DNA of 64,000 nucleotides, from NCBI GenBank assembly GCA_022496805.1, contig CM040087.1:35116253-35180252 (forward strand), written 5' to 3'. The stretch's first letter is position 1; each line of letters opens with the position of its first letter. The notes below the pieces were generated by a model. The model was not told where the DNA came from and ran no database searches. It saw only the letters and a program-made list of their open reading frames with translations. Of the stretch, positions 48,916 through 59,350 are shown piece after piece. Position numbers and translations under genes: made by a program. This DNA comes from Pohlia nutans. Taxonomy: Eukaryota > Streptophyta > Bryopsida > Bryales > Mniaceae.

Positions 48916-49862
48916 TTAACCCCTAAAGGCCCAAGGTGTTTTGGGACCTCCAAAACCAAAAACTGCGATTTTTGAGCACCTTGTGGAAGTTGATGTATGT
49001 TTCAATATGTTTTAACTTTTTTTGTACTTCCAACCGTAAGATCTTCAACCCAACTACTTGCACTAACACCATGTTAAATTTCAACTGTTGGATCTTTACC
49101 ATTTGTGAGTTTATAACATTCAAAGTTGATTCAAAAGTCTTTTTGGGCTTACCCAAAAGGCATAGTCTAAATGGTGCAAAGGGGGACTTGATGATTATTA
49201 CCCCAAACATTTTGCTCATATTTTTTTCCATGTAGGTAACTAAGTTAGGCACCTCCATGCAAAATTTTAGAGACTCATTATGCTTTTTTGGCCTTCATGC
49301 AAATTATTTTTTAGAAGAAGGTTCAAAAACCACAATATGGTAAAACTTGAATAACGTTAAAGGTTTTTGGTTTAGTAAAAAAGTGAACGGTGAAAAGTTA
49401 CATCTATGAGTTTGTGAATTTTAGAAAAAAAAAAAATCAAAAAATTCCTAAATCTCAAATTTTGACAATTTTTGAAAGAAAAAAATGTAAAATTACAAAA
49501 AACGTTGAAGCTTGCTCTTGTAAATTTTGAAGGCTGCCCATGTAAAATTGTTAAGACTTTCAACTTGGATTTTTTTTAAATGTGTGTAGTAGTATTATTA
49601 TAAACATATTTCCAAAAAAACAATTCAAAAGAACACTAATTTTTATTTTATTTTTGCTGCCCCTGTTGGGCTTGAAAACAAAATTTTGCATAATAAAATT
49701 CTAAAACTTGAATTTGGCTGCCCAAATTTTACCACATATAGTATGTATGTATTACCACACCCACACCAAATTTTAACCCAAAATACTAAAGTTAAACCCG
49801 TCATCTAGGCTGCCCGAAACAGCAAAAAGCCATTTTGGCTTTTAAGGGCCTTTAGGGGTTAA
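48916..49862. mobile_element. TTAA-flanked element nested in the Tc1 transposon
   Basis: Left TTAA CCCCTAAAGGCCCAAGG; right AAGGGCCTTTAGGGG TTAA. 947 bp including both TTAA sites. It lies about 250 bp upstream of the transposase start codon. Contains GGCTGCCC words (49735, 49809) like the copies at 33814 and 60499. Frames of about 100 codons on both strands mirror each other and look non-coding. Confidence 0.87.
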
Positions 49863-50080
49863 GCATGCTGGCAATTTTGGTAGACACATGGCAATGGATG
49901 CGTCTTTATATTTAGAAAATGCATGGTGTATGAAGGTAACTGGAACACCTTCCATGATGCAAAAAATCTCATGGAGATGTGATGATTATCATGCCAACAC
50001 CATCATTCTAAATCAGGCCATGGGATATGGTTTAAGTGAAAAAACAGAGTGTGTTGCAACACTTGTTACAGGGTACTGTA

Positions 50081-50537
50081 CAGTCAGGTACAACATGCTT
50101 AAGCTTACAAATTTTTCAAACACTTTTCACTAGGAAGTTCAACAATGTTTAGGAAGCTCTAGCATGCTCAAAAATGATCCGATTTTGAAACCACAAATTG
50201 CAATGAAGCGCGCTTCAACTTCATAATAAGTGAAAAAAGAACGATTTAAAATCATTCAAAAATTTAGATTTCTTTTATTCACTATCTATCATTTCATAGT
50301 GAACTTTTGGAAAATAGTCAAAGATTATTTGCATTTAAGTAAAAAATAAGTAAGAAATCATACAAATAGTTCAAGTGGTGTGGGATCAAGTATCTCTAAA
50401 CCAATTGTGAAGGTTCATTTCTAATATGTATCATTAAATACAAGTTGTAATTTTTACAACTGGTAGCAGCATTTCAGTCTTATTCCAATGCAATTTACAA
50501 TTGGATCCATAATTCGTAACCATCTTGTACCCGACTG
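50081..50537. mobile_element. Tc1/mariner MITE, subfamily A, second copy
   Basis: Starts CAGTCAGGTACAACATGCTT and ends AACCATCTTGTACCCGACTG; TA on both sides (50079-50080, 50538-50539). About 460 bp, collinear with copy 1 for most of its length but with diverged termini and a deletion near the right end, so it is the older copy. Confidence 0.85.
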
Positions 50538-50539
50538 TA

Positions 50540-51793
50540 CTTTCCTCAATTAATTGCTTTAGTCTTAATTGGCCTTGGCCGGTCATGTAAAGTTTCATGT
50601 GAATTGGCTTTAGTCTTAATTGGTCTTGGTCCGTCCTGTAAAGTAGCCTTTAGGCTACGGGAGTTAAGTAATGCGAAAATGTGTCGTATGATCGAGGTTG
50701 TCATATTATTGAGTGTCATATCATGAGGGTAAATTGTACATTTTTTTCTCCCAACTCAGAATCCTTGAATTTTGAGCAGTTCATCTGAGCTCAAAAATAC
50801 ATCAAACTACAAAATGTAAAGTACATTGGAAAGAAAATGGAGTATAGATTCAAATTTTATAATTTTGAAATAATGTTTGAGATTATTCAATAGAATTTTA
50901 AGATATGAAAAATAATTCTTAGAAATTAATTTGAAACTTAAATAAGACATATTTTACTCAAAAAGGTCCCAAAAATCATAAATATTTTTTTTCTAGGTTC
51001 TAAAGAGAATTTACAAACTCTTTGTTAATTTATTAATTCATCGTAGTAATTTTTTTATTGTTTAAATTAAAGAGTCAAAATGAGATTTTTTAATTTAATT
51101 TAAAATAGATCATAAATATATAATTTTTATTTCAAACTCTTATGAATGTGGAATGCATCTTGTATACTACATGTCCCAATTTGGATCATAGAACCTACAG
51201 TTTTAACCCTCTAAGTTGCAGATGATGCACCTATTTCAAAGATGCACCGATTTCAAAGATGCAGTACAGAATGTTTGATGAGTAACAATAATGGAGTTGA
51301 TGTACTGGACAAACCAAAATTGTAAATGTCAATGTAGAGATCACATACGTATGGTTGAATTTATCATATTTTTTATTAATTTTTTAATTAATTAATCTTA
51401 ATTAATTTTTAATGGTTTTTTTTTAAATTCAATTATAAAATCTAAATTAACAAAATATAAGATAAAATATTGAAAAAATATTGGAATCCTATGCACTATG
51501 ACGGAGATGGTATGATTTCCATTATTTGATTCTACTAATATTGGAAAATCATTTTTAAGAGCTCACTTTTTGAACTGAGAGTGAAACTTGACATAAATTA
51601 ATTCTTTTGTTTTAAACACAAGAACCAACGAAAAATAGAATAGATGAAAAATGATTGTTCATCATCCAAAAGATGGTTATTGTTTAGAAAATGATTCACA
51701 ATCTATAGCATCGACTATATGGACAGCAGACATGCTTTCAAAGGGTTAATCTTTTGTGGCAGATGAAATGAAAAATAATAACCCATTGTATTG
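50540..51793. other. AT-rich spacer, no gene
   Basis: Contains one imperfect direct duplication of about 60 bp (GCTTTAGTCTTAATTGG at 50562 and 50611, each followed by CCTTGG or TCTTGG and CCGTC/CGGTCATGTAAAG). Nothing else recognisable. Confidence 0.6.
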
Positions 51794-51795
51794 TA

Positions 51796-52734
51796 CAGTA
51801 CCCTACAATAAGTATTTGTCACCTTGGATTTACAATGGTTTGCCATTAATACATGATAAAACTGGATTTTTTTAGCCATATTTGAGTATATCGCAAAATA
51901 AAAGATATAGAACACATAATGTTGAAATTTGATGAAAATAAATTCTTTTACCCATATTCACTTAAAGTTAAAAACTTCATTTTTAAACCCTAAATTCAAA
52001 CGACAATAAATATAAATTTTGTTACTTACAAGGTATAAAACTCTTAATGGAAAGAATGCAAATCCTTTACAGAATCAAATGCAAAAAAGAACAAGATTTT
52101 TAGAGGTTTATCAACTATAAGCATCCAATGCAAAAAAATAACCATGATTTTTGGAGGTTTATTAATTACAAGAATAATACTGATTGAAACATCTTATCGC
52201 TCAATTTCCAAGTGGATTTTTTTATTGTTTTTAAGTTTCACCCCTAAAATGTCAATAAAATGAAAAAAGTTAAAAATTTCATATGAATCAGTTATATATT
52301 GTAACAAGTTCATTTATTAATAGCTTTAGGATGAAATATTAAAAAATGAAAAACTCACTTGGAAATTGAGTAACTTAAGATAAGACGTTTAAATCAGTAT
52401 TTATTTAATCAATAAGCCTTCAAAAATCATGATTTCTTTTGCATATGATTCTATAGAGGATTTACATTCTGTCCATTAAGAGTTTTATGCCTTGTAAGTA
52501 CCAAATTTTTTATTTATTGTCATTTGAATTTAGGGTTTAAAAGTGGATTTTTTAATTTCAAGTGAAAATGGGTTAAAAAAATTTATATTTATCAAATCTT
52601 AACAATTTGTTGTGTATCTTGTGTTTTGCAACATTATGAAATTTAGCTAAAAATTCCAATTTTATCATTTTCTAATGGCAAACCTTTGAAAACCAAGGTG
52701 ATAGATACTTAGTATGGGGTACTTTACAGTACAT
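51796..52734. mobile_element. Long palindromic Tc1/mariner MITE, 939 bp
   Basis: The left end CAGTACCCTACAATAAGTAT and the reverse complement of the right end (AAGTACCCCATACTAAGTAT) match, with the pairing carried on through CACCTTGG and GGTTTGCCATTA. The two halves form one imperfect hairpin centred near 52260 (CAATTTCCAAGT pairs with ACTTGGAAATTG). TA sites are 51794-51795 and 52735-52736; the latter also starts the next element. The first nine bases equal the Tc1 terminus at 47106, so that transposase may move it. Confidence 0.82.
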
Positions 52735-52736
52735 TA

Positions 52737-53406
52737 CCCGGTAGTAAGTTTTTGTCACTATCTGAGAGGTAGAATTCCAAATTTCAAAATGACACAATAG
52801 GTGGTGAAATTATCCAAATCTGAAATCGTAAAGTGCGTTGGTGAGATGATTGAGTATACTTCAATAGTTCAATATTTTGAGATTATATTGTACGTGATAT
52901 GAAATAAACAAAAAGAATTGATTAAAAACTAAGCAACTTTGGATTTGTAACTTCAAAATTCAATATCTTAGTCAATAATGCTTCAAAATGCATGTTCTTT
53001 TTGCACATGATTCTAAAAAGAATCCTCATTCTTTCTATAATGATAATATTATCCTTCAAGTAATAGAACATGCGTCACTTCTCTCTGCTTCTCCGCGTTG
53101 TAATGTACCCAAAAATCACTATACATTCACCAATTTGTTTTCGTCTACTTCACCAATTTGCCAAATCTAAATTCCATTGAGAATGGTGATAAAAGATGTT
53201 CAAAAGAAATGTTTGCCAAAGAATAAAGAAGAATTCCTTAAAACCATCCACCAATCATGGGAAGAATGTCTCCGAAAATTATTGAAACTCTCCTTGCTAG
53301 CATGCCTTCAAGGATGTAATTGGTGCTAAAGGAGGAAGCTCTAGGTGGTATATGATTTTGCAATTCTCTGAAACAGACACCGACAGGAACTTATTGCTGA
53401 GTACTG
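52737..53406. mobile_element. Tc1/mariner element with decayed transposase end
   Basis: Left CAGTACATTACCCGGTAGTA then AGTTTTTGTCAC; reverse complement of the right end CAGTACTCAGCAATAAGTTC then CTGTCGG. TA sites 52735-52736 (shared with the previous element) and 53407-53408. Carries a transposase remnant near its right end. Confidence 0.75.
53159..53355 (+). pseudogene. Frameshifted 3' remnant of a Tc1 transposase
   Basis: In pieces that need two frame changes: LPNLNSIEN (matching SPDLNPIEN, with the Asp now Asn), PKNKEEFLKTIHQSWEEC (matching PRNKDEMWTSVNLAWEDI) and MSPKIIETLLASMPSRM (matching IPQESIKKLISTMPTRM), followed by EEALGG before a stop. Order and spacing are those of the intact transposase at 47645-48664. 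Not functional. Confidence 0.8.
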
Positions 53407-53408
53407 TA

Positions 53409-54157
53409 CTGTTGTCATTTTCTGAGTCCAATCGCACTCAGGCAGTGGACAAGAAAGCAACAACTTGAACTCAAGACATCAAAGAACACATGATGGATCA
53501 TGTGATGTCTCCTCAAGAACAGCATTCCAGCCTAAAACAAGGACCCTCTAAAGCACTCCAGAAGCATTATGTGGATACAAATATTTATTTCAAAAGAAGC
53601 CAGAGAAAGTGCTCAAATCCCATGCATATGTCAAACCTGTGTAGGTTAAAATATAAGGAGCCCAGAGAAAGTGCATCCATCAAACCAGAGCCTCCAGGTA
53701 ATTGTGAAAATAAATAAAATTCCGAGACTATTTTCGACCATTTGCAAAAACCTTCATGCACTGCACTAGTCCCTATTATCTTGTTTACTAGCCCTCGCTC
53801 CTTGCTCCTAGGCTTGACAGTAAGGTCTGACTCATGGCATGTGGCAGAAGGTGGTCCTGCCCATATTGGCAGGTGAAAATAATTGGACACACGTCATGAT
53901 TTCCAAACTTCCATGCACCTGGCTCCATGGAGAGTTGCCTCTACTCTATTATAGCAACATAATACAAAGGTGGGACAGGCCATTTGCTATGTGTCCAAAA
54001 CTGCATCTAACCTTGGGGTCTATGTTACATCTGCTCCATAATAGGAGCTCATATTTGACAAACCTTACCTGTGCAGCTGACTCTACTTCGTCAGGAGTAT
54101 TTAAGTCATCGTAAGTAATGCTCCCAAGGTTTTAGTTCAGAAGTATCGCATCGTGAC
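53409..54157. other. Spacer and maspardin 3' untranslated region
   Basis: Mixed-composition sequence with short unrelated frames on both strands and no domain. The part next to 54157 is presumably the 3' untranslated region of the maspardin homologue. Confidence 0.5.
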
Positions 54158-56385
54158 TCATGATTCCACCAGACTTGAGCTTGTGGATCCTGAAAGATAC
54201 AATGAGCACAAATTCAGAGCCAGAAGCTTGAGACAAAGATAATAGAAATAACCAAATGAAAAAGACAGTGAATTCTCAAAGAGACTCCAAGATCCATCAT
54301 GCAAGTATAATTATGTCAAAAACATGACGTCCTAAGGTTGAGACACCCATTCCCGACCAGGTACACAAAACCACCACTCTCCTAATTTCTAGATTTTGAA
54401 AGGGAAAATGTACCTCATTTGTACATTAGAGCATATGATCGGTTTTTGGTAAACCTACAACTTCCACTTTAAAAATTTGTACTTATTCAAATAATTATCA
54501 AAAAATAATAATTAAATATGAAAACTTCTTAATTTTTTTAGTGCTAAAAGAGGAAAATAATCAAAATATCGATTCATCTATCCCAAGTATAGTACATGTC
54601 TTATTTGATCGGTTTTAGGTGTCTCGACCTTAATGTAGATGATGAGCAGAAAAGCCTTGACGTAAATGCTTGAAGCGTAACTTGTCAGAGACGGAATTTC
54701 AAAGATACTAAATGTTGTACAAAAGTGAGATGTAAAACATACCGTTGGGTCGCATGAAAACTCGTTGTGGAGCAATCAAATCATTTCCCAGGGGTCCTAA
54801 AGGATCTCCATTTCGATGAAACGAGCCTGAGCCACTACTGCTCATGAAAAGACTGCCGGAATCTAGCCTTTTCATAGAAGATCCTGCAGTGAGTCCCTTC
54901 TTTTTCATGTCCTTGACCAAAGGCAGGCGATCTTCACTGACGATCAAGCTTCTGTCTTCGTTCTTTCTTTCCTTTGCGGACGATAAGTTGGGAGGAAATA
55001 GATTATCACTTCTCAACCGCCCCAAGGTATTGCCACTGATTGCCTTCTTCTTGAGGTCCCGGTCCACTTCAATTCGCTCATCAATAGCTGCTGATGTGAC
55101 TTTCTCCTCCTTTTTCCTTTCTTCCTCCAAACTGGCGGTCCTTTGTTTGGGTAAGGGGGCTCTTGCCAAGGACTGAGGAACTAATGGAAGTGCGCCTTCA
55201 ACTCCTGAACGCCGCAAGTGCAACTGCATTCAAAACTTTGGATGTCAGAGGCAGGTCATACACCCCAATGCAAATGCAAGCTTTAGCCCCTAAAGGACCA
55301 AAGGATTCATGGTTTTGAAATTACAAATTCAATCAATCATACTGTGAAAAATATATTTCAGATGAGACCAAATTTTATATCATTGGTATAAGTGAAGAAC
55401 ATTGCATGGGTTAAGCACTGTCTGCAGAGCTCAGATTTCAGGCAACAAGGTAGAGGATACTAAACAATCAGGGACCTAATCCCGTGTCCAATACTGATAC
55501 CTGTTACCATCAGCTATTCATCTATTCATCCACTTGGTTGGACTAAATTAGCAAGTGGTGTAAGCTACATTTCTATGGCCCATGCTCTTTGAATGGAAAT
55601 GGGGTTGTCTGGTGTCACTTATTGTGGCCTACAATCGTCCACTTTGAATGATTGCATAAGAAACTCACACATAGTGATAAAAATTTGATCTGAAAGTCAG
55701 TTTTGCAAATATTGTCCTCTACCTTACACCATGCTTCTGAAAAAAAACACTTAGTGTTATTTATTATCAAAAGCTTCGCAAGTTCCTCTTTCCACAAAAA
55801 GGACAGAGGATGATACATACCTGCGCATGAAGATTGACCTCGTCAGCACGAGAAAGAAAAGGAAAATCTCCTCCTGATTTCAGAAGAGCTCGACGAGCCC
55901 CTGGATAGCGAGCGCCAGTTTGGTCTTTCAGGAAAGAAGGGACTGCACAATAGTCATTTGTCTGCGTCACCCATATAAATCTAATTAGTGGAACTCCAAA
56001 CTTATCAGCATGACGATTACACAAGCAATTAATGAAGGATTTGGCCTACATAGTCACAGAGCAGAATCAATGACTCCCACCACCAAAACACAGCGATTCT
56101 CATACAGCAAAAAGCTGGACACCACATCAAAGAATCTCAGTAATCAATCTTGTGACCAGCAGGAGGTGAACGCAAGTGTAATGAAATGGTTCTCACATCC
56201 ATTATAGTAACTGAAGAATCAGCAAGACCGAGTTGCCCGACTGCTGCTGGTAAGGTGTTTAAGGTCAAACGTGATGCTAGTTCATCCCTTGTCAGAGTTT
56301 CCAGCTGTGAAAGTAAGAGAATCTCTCATTAAATTCAACACAAGCTCATGTCCATCTTCACAGCAATACCGGACTTACAATACGG

Positions 56386-56423
<38 letters not shown>

Positions 56424-58520
56424 AATTTACACAAGGAATTACTCCATAACATCATGATAGTAACTTTATGAGATTTTATTCATTTACACACACGCCCCCC
56501 AGTTGTAGAGTCATGATAGCCTCAAAAAAATGCATAATAAAAGCTGAAACAGAAAATTTTTTAAAAACGGAATGTCTAGAAAATTTAAAAGCAGCATACC
56601 TGGCTCACAACAAAGTCAATCGAATCAGCAATTGCGGGCTCCTGAGGACCATCACGAATACCCGTGAGGACGTACCGTTTCAAGACAAACTCGGGCGTCC
56701 AGCTTATGCTACAGCACAGATAGAATGAACAAGCCTCGTGTTAGAGCTTTTCACATGAAAACCAAAAAAGCAATTTCTAAATTCCTGATCCTTAGACTGC
56801 AGGAAATAAACTACTGTAATTCTGAGGAACCAGACCACCAAAGAATGGCTACTGCCCAGTACCACAGCAATACAATTGAGCAATACAATTTATTTATTTT
56901 TTCTGAGGAACAAAGAAATTTCAACTAAACATTTTTGAATGCTCATGAAGGGGCGAGGGAAGAGGGCAGAAAACTCACAGTGCTGACCAAGACATAGATG
57001 CCTGAAAGGTATGGTTGTCCACATAAGTATTAGAGAGGAGCAAGGATTTGACGCGCCGCGGCCGGTGTTGGGCAAACATTTGAGCCAAGAATCCGCCAAG
57101 AGACGTGCCATACAAATGCACCTGCAATAAAACTCATTTTAATTATATACACAGAGCAACACAAAGACATACACTAAACCCTAAAATCAGTTGCTCAAAA
57201 AACGCACTCTCTCTTCATTGCCTAAATCTGATATCACTGAACAATTGTTGCAGCATTTTGACTGGGCTAGGAAAAAAGAAAACCAAAGTGCGATGGCACT
57301 GTCCTTACATGATGACAACCAAGGGCATCCAAAAACTTCTCAAAAGATGAGACCCATTCCTGATGAGTCCAAACTGGCGGAGCATCTGCAGCAATCACTC
57401 GAAAGCCCTGTAATCACTCAAAAACACAACCTCTAGTAAACATCCGTTCCACAATCTGACCAAAATTCAGCGAGCACAGACCGCCTGACCAAATTGTAGA
57501 CAACAAGGTTACAAATTGCAGCTCCCAGGGAAGAGAATTGAACTACAGGCCACCATTGCACGGAAGAAACCATAACCCCTAAAAGACCAAGGATTCACAG
57601 TTTTAAAATGTCAAATTCAATTGATCATATTGTGAAAAATATCATTTAAATTTTCATATCACCAGAACTAGTGAAGACCAACGCATGTGTTGGTCGAAAC
57701 TAAATAAATTTGAACAAGAGGAAGTTCAAAGAGGACCTACTCAAAACTGTTACTCCCTCCGTCCCAAAGTTAAAGTCCAACTTGTTTACTCGGTATTTCT
57801 TTGAGCCAATTTCATTGTAAGAAACATGATTAAAAAAGGTTCCAAATTATGTCCCTAGAATGATTGAAGAACATTGCATGTGTTCATTGCAACCTAAATA
57901 AAATTAGCCACAAGGAAGTATTTTTTTGACCTCCTTAAAAAAGCACTTTCAAACATGACTTTCCAACATGACAATAACTTTGGGACGGAGGGAGTATCAT
58001 TTAAAATTTTATATCACCAGAACTAGTGAAGACCACCGCATGTGTTGGTCAAAACTAAATAAATTTGAACAAGAGGAAGTTCAAAGAGGAACTGTTACAA
58101 AGAACATGGGCTTCTTGGTCCTTTAGGGGTTAACCTAACATTCCATAGGCATGAACCAACTAACGATTAAATTGAACGCAACATACCTTGAGACAAAGAG
58201 TGAGAATCTGCTTGTAGAACACATCGGCCGTTCCTGCAGTGCCAGAGAGACACACTAAAGGCGCCACAGACTTGGGGCCATAGTCGTAGTAGCGCCACTG
58301 CTTGGTGCCATTGGATCCAATCTGCAACATAAAAACAAAAACCTCTCAGTTTTTTACTACTGATCCATCGACATAAACACACACACACACACACACACAC
58401 ACACGAACAAAAAAAATATAAAAAACCAAAGCGGCAACCGATCGGTACCGGAATGTGGTGGAGCGGCACATGGGCCTTGAAATGAACGTAGTCGCCTGAG
58501 CCACTCATCCCTTCAGGCAT
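54158..58520 (-). CDS. SPG21: Maspardin (SPG21) homologue, alpha/beta-hydrolase fold
   Basis: In animals maspardin is an endosome/trans-Golgi protein whose loss causes Mast syndrome; the family has a hydrolase fold but is thought not to be a working enzyme. Exons (high to low): 58520-58449, 58321-58187, 57407-57309, 57121-56979, 56708-56600, 56304-56197, 55961-55821, 55223-54743, 54189-54158; in frame, 439 aa (human 308). Landmarks: HVPLHHIPIGSNGTKQWRYY, GFRVIAADAPPVWTHQEW, the nucleophile-elbow motif GTSLGGFLAQMFA with Ser109 (also Ser109 in human as recalled), LASRLTLN, YPGARRALLKSGGDFPFLSR and ADEVNLHAQLHL. About 120 extra C-terminal residues are charged and Ser-rich (EEERKKEEK, VKDMKKKG, SSSGSGSFHRNG) and look disordered. 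A 5' untranslated intron (58759-58538) and a 4-codon upstream frame precede the ATG. Introns 2 and 7 hold TTAA-family MITEs. Confidence 0.93.
55285..55415. mobile_element. Truncated TTAA-family MITE in maspardin intron 7
   Basis: Begins AGCCCCTAAAGGACCAAAGG then ATTCATGGTTTTGAAAT, the standard end of the family, and continues with GTGAAAAATAT and TATAAGTGAAGAACATTGCATG. It ends at GGGTTAAGC, so only about half the element is left. Confidence 0.7.
56386..56419. repeat. Poly-A tract of 34 bases in maspardin intron 5
   Basis: An uninterrupted run of 34 A. On the gene's sense strand it is a poly-T run within the intron between exons 56708-56600 and 56304-56197. No retroposed gene is visible next to it. 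Confidence 0.95.
57572..58143. mobile_element. TTAA-family MITE with internal duplication and nested Stowaway
   Basis: Left ATAA CCCCTAAAAGACCAAGG, right CTTCTTGGTCCTTTAGGGG TTAA, in maspardin intron 2. About 110 bp of interior (ATATCACCAGAACTAGTGAA ... TTCAAAGAGGA) occurs on both sides of the Stowaway at 57753-57994, so the element was duplicated as well as invaded. It supplies the best full-length view of this family. Confidence 0.82.
57753..57994. mobile_element. Stowaway MITE, 242 bp
   Basis: CTCCCTCCGTCCCAAAGTTA at the left, TAACTTTGGGACGGAGGGAG at the right, a perfect 20 bp inverted terminus; TA duplications at 57751-57752 and 57995-57996. Canonical Stowaway structure, well preserved and so probably young. 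Confidence 0.93.
58376..58404. repeat. CA dinucleotide microsatellite in maspardin intron 1
   Basis: About fourteen CA units between TCGACATAAA and GAACAAAAAA, within the intron that separates coding exons 1 and 2. Confidence 0.92.
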
Positions 58521-58522
58521 CG

Positions 58523-58537
58523 CTAGTTCTCTTTCAT
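58523..58537 (-). promoter_or_regulatory. Minimal upstream reading frame before the maspardin ATG
   Basis: After the 5' untranslated acceptor (AATTGCAG) the exon starts directly with ATGAAAGAGAACTAG, a 4-codon frame whose stop lies 2 nt before the main ATG at 58520. If the leader is spliced as predicted, ribosomes would meet this frame first, which could damp translation or require reinitiation or leaky scanning. Confidence 0.55.
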
Positions 58538-58760
58538 CTGCAATTGCCTTCACAACTATGCCAGCTCAACTCAATTGCTGCCCAAGCCAAGATCCACACA
58601 GAAAAAACTCTTTTTACAACCCTGAATTCCCTGAAGAAAACAAAAAACCCTAAAAAAACAGCAAGCGATCAACACGCCTTGAGGCCCAAAAACCCGCAAA
58701 AGTAAACCCCACGGAAGCCCAAAAACCCTACGGGAGCTCGGATTTCTAAGGAAAAGTACC

Positions 58761-59196
58761 TCCGGAAAGCTGCAACGGAGATCCACACGGACGATTCAAG
58801 TGCTGCAAGTGCAAGTGAGATTGATGATTTGGAAAAAAACAGGTTCCAGCGAGGAAAGGAGGGAGGGTCTCTCAGGGCTTCCCCCTGCAAAAGCAAGCTA
58901 GCTGCGTGCCGCATAGGAGGTGTCAAATCTTCCCTCGGAGGTAGATGTCGTCTGGGAGAAACGTAGATTTCTCTTGAGGGTAATTTTGCATTGGATTCGT
59001 AGATGGCGAAGTTTCAGCGGGTTCCATGCCGATGAGATGGCTTTTCATTTCATAGCATACTAGAGCAATAGGAGCAAACACCCTTATCCAATGGGACCAC
59101 AATTTAGTTATGATTAGAAATTAAGTTTATTGTACATGGAAATTACAAGAAAATCTCATAATTTATGGAATACAAGTGGTATTCACACATCACTTA
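58761..59196. promoter_or_regulatory. Probable maspardin promoter and leader
   Basis: The first untranslated exon appears to end at 58760 (CCGGAG|GTACTT on the minus strand). Upstream is GC-balanced sequence giving way to AT-rich DNA after 59050. A telo-box AAACCCTAA is at 58645-58653 inside the leader intron. No clear TATA box was placed. Confidence 0.4.
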
Positions 59197-59347
59197 CACA
59201 AGGCACCTTGACACATTCACTAGGTAGTAAATGGTACAAGAATGATGGTGAATTCTTGGTGAACACGTGCTAAATTGAACAACTTGCTATAAACTACAGT
59301 TTGGCAGTAATATTTACTTGGCATTGAATCGGTCAAGGTTCCCTATG
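59197..59347. mobile_element. Second CACTA-like MITE, 151 bp, TTA target duplication
   Basis: Starts CACAAGGCACCTTGACACAT and ends GTCAAGGTTCCCTATG. TTA flanks both sides (59194-59196 and 59348-59350). The interior is the reverse complement of the copy at 19294-19469 (for example TTTGGCAGTAATATTTACTT against AAGTAAATATTACTGCCAAA). Confidence 0.82.
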
Positions 59348-59350
59348 TTA

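Larger units (their letters stand above)
47106..50078 (-). mobile_element. Tc1-type DNA transposon with intact transposase
   Basis: The left end is CAGTACCCTCCAACATGTCT and the reverse complement of the right end is CAGTACCCTGTAACAAGTGT; the match continues as TTGCAAC at both. TA flanks both sides (47104-47105, 50079-50080), and these same TAs bound MITEs on each side. The element is 2973 bp, or about 2030 bp without the TTAA element nested at 48916-49862. It carries one transposase on the minus strand. Its terminal repeats differ from those of the neighbouring MITEs beyond CAGT. Confidence 0.9.
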
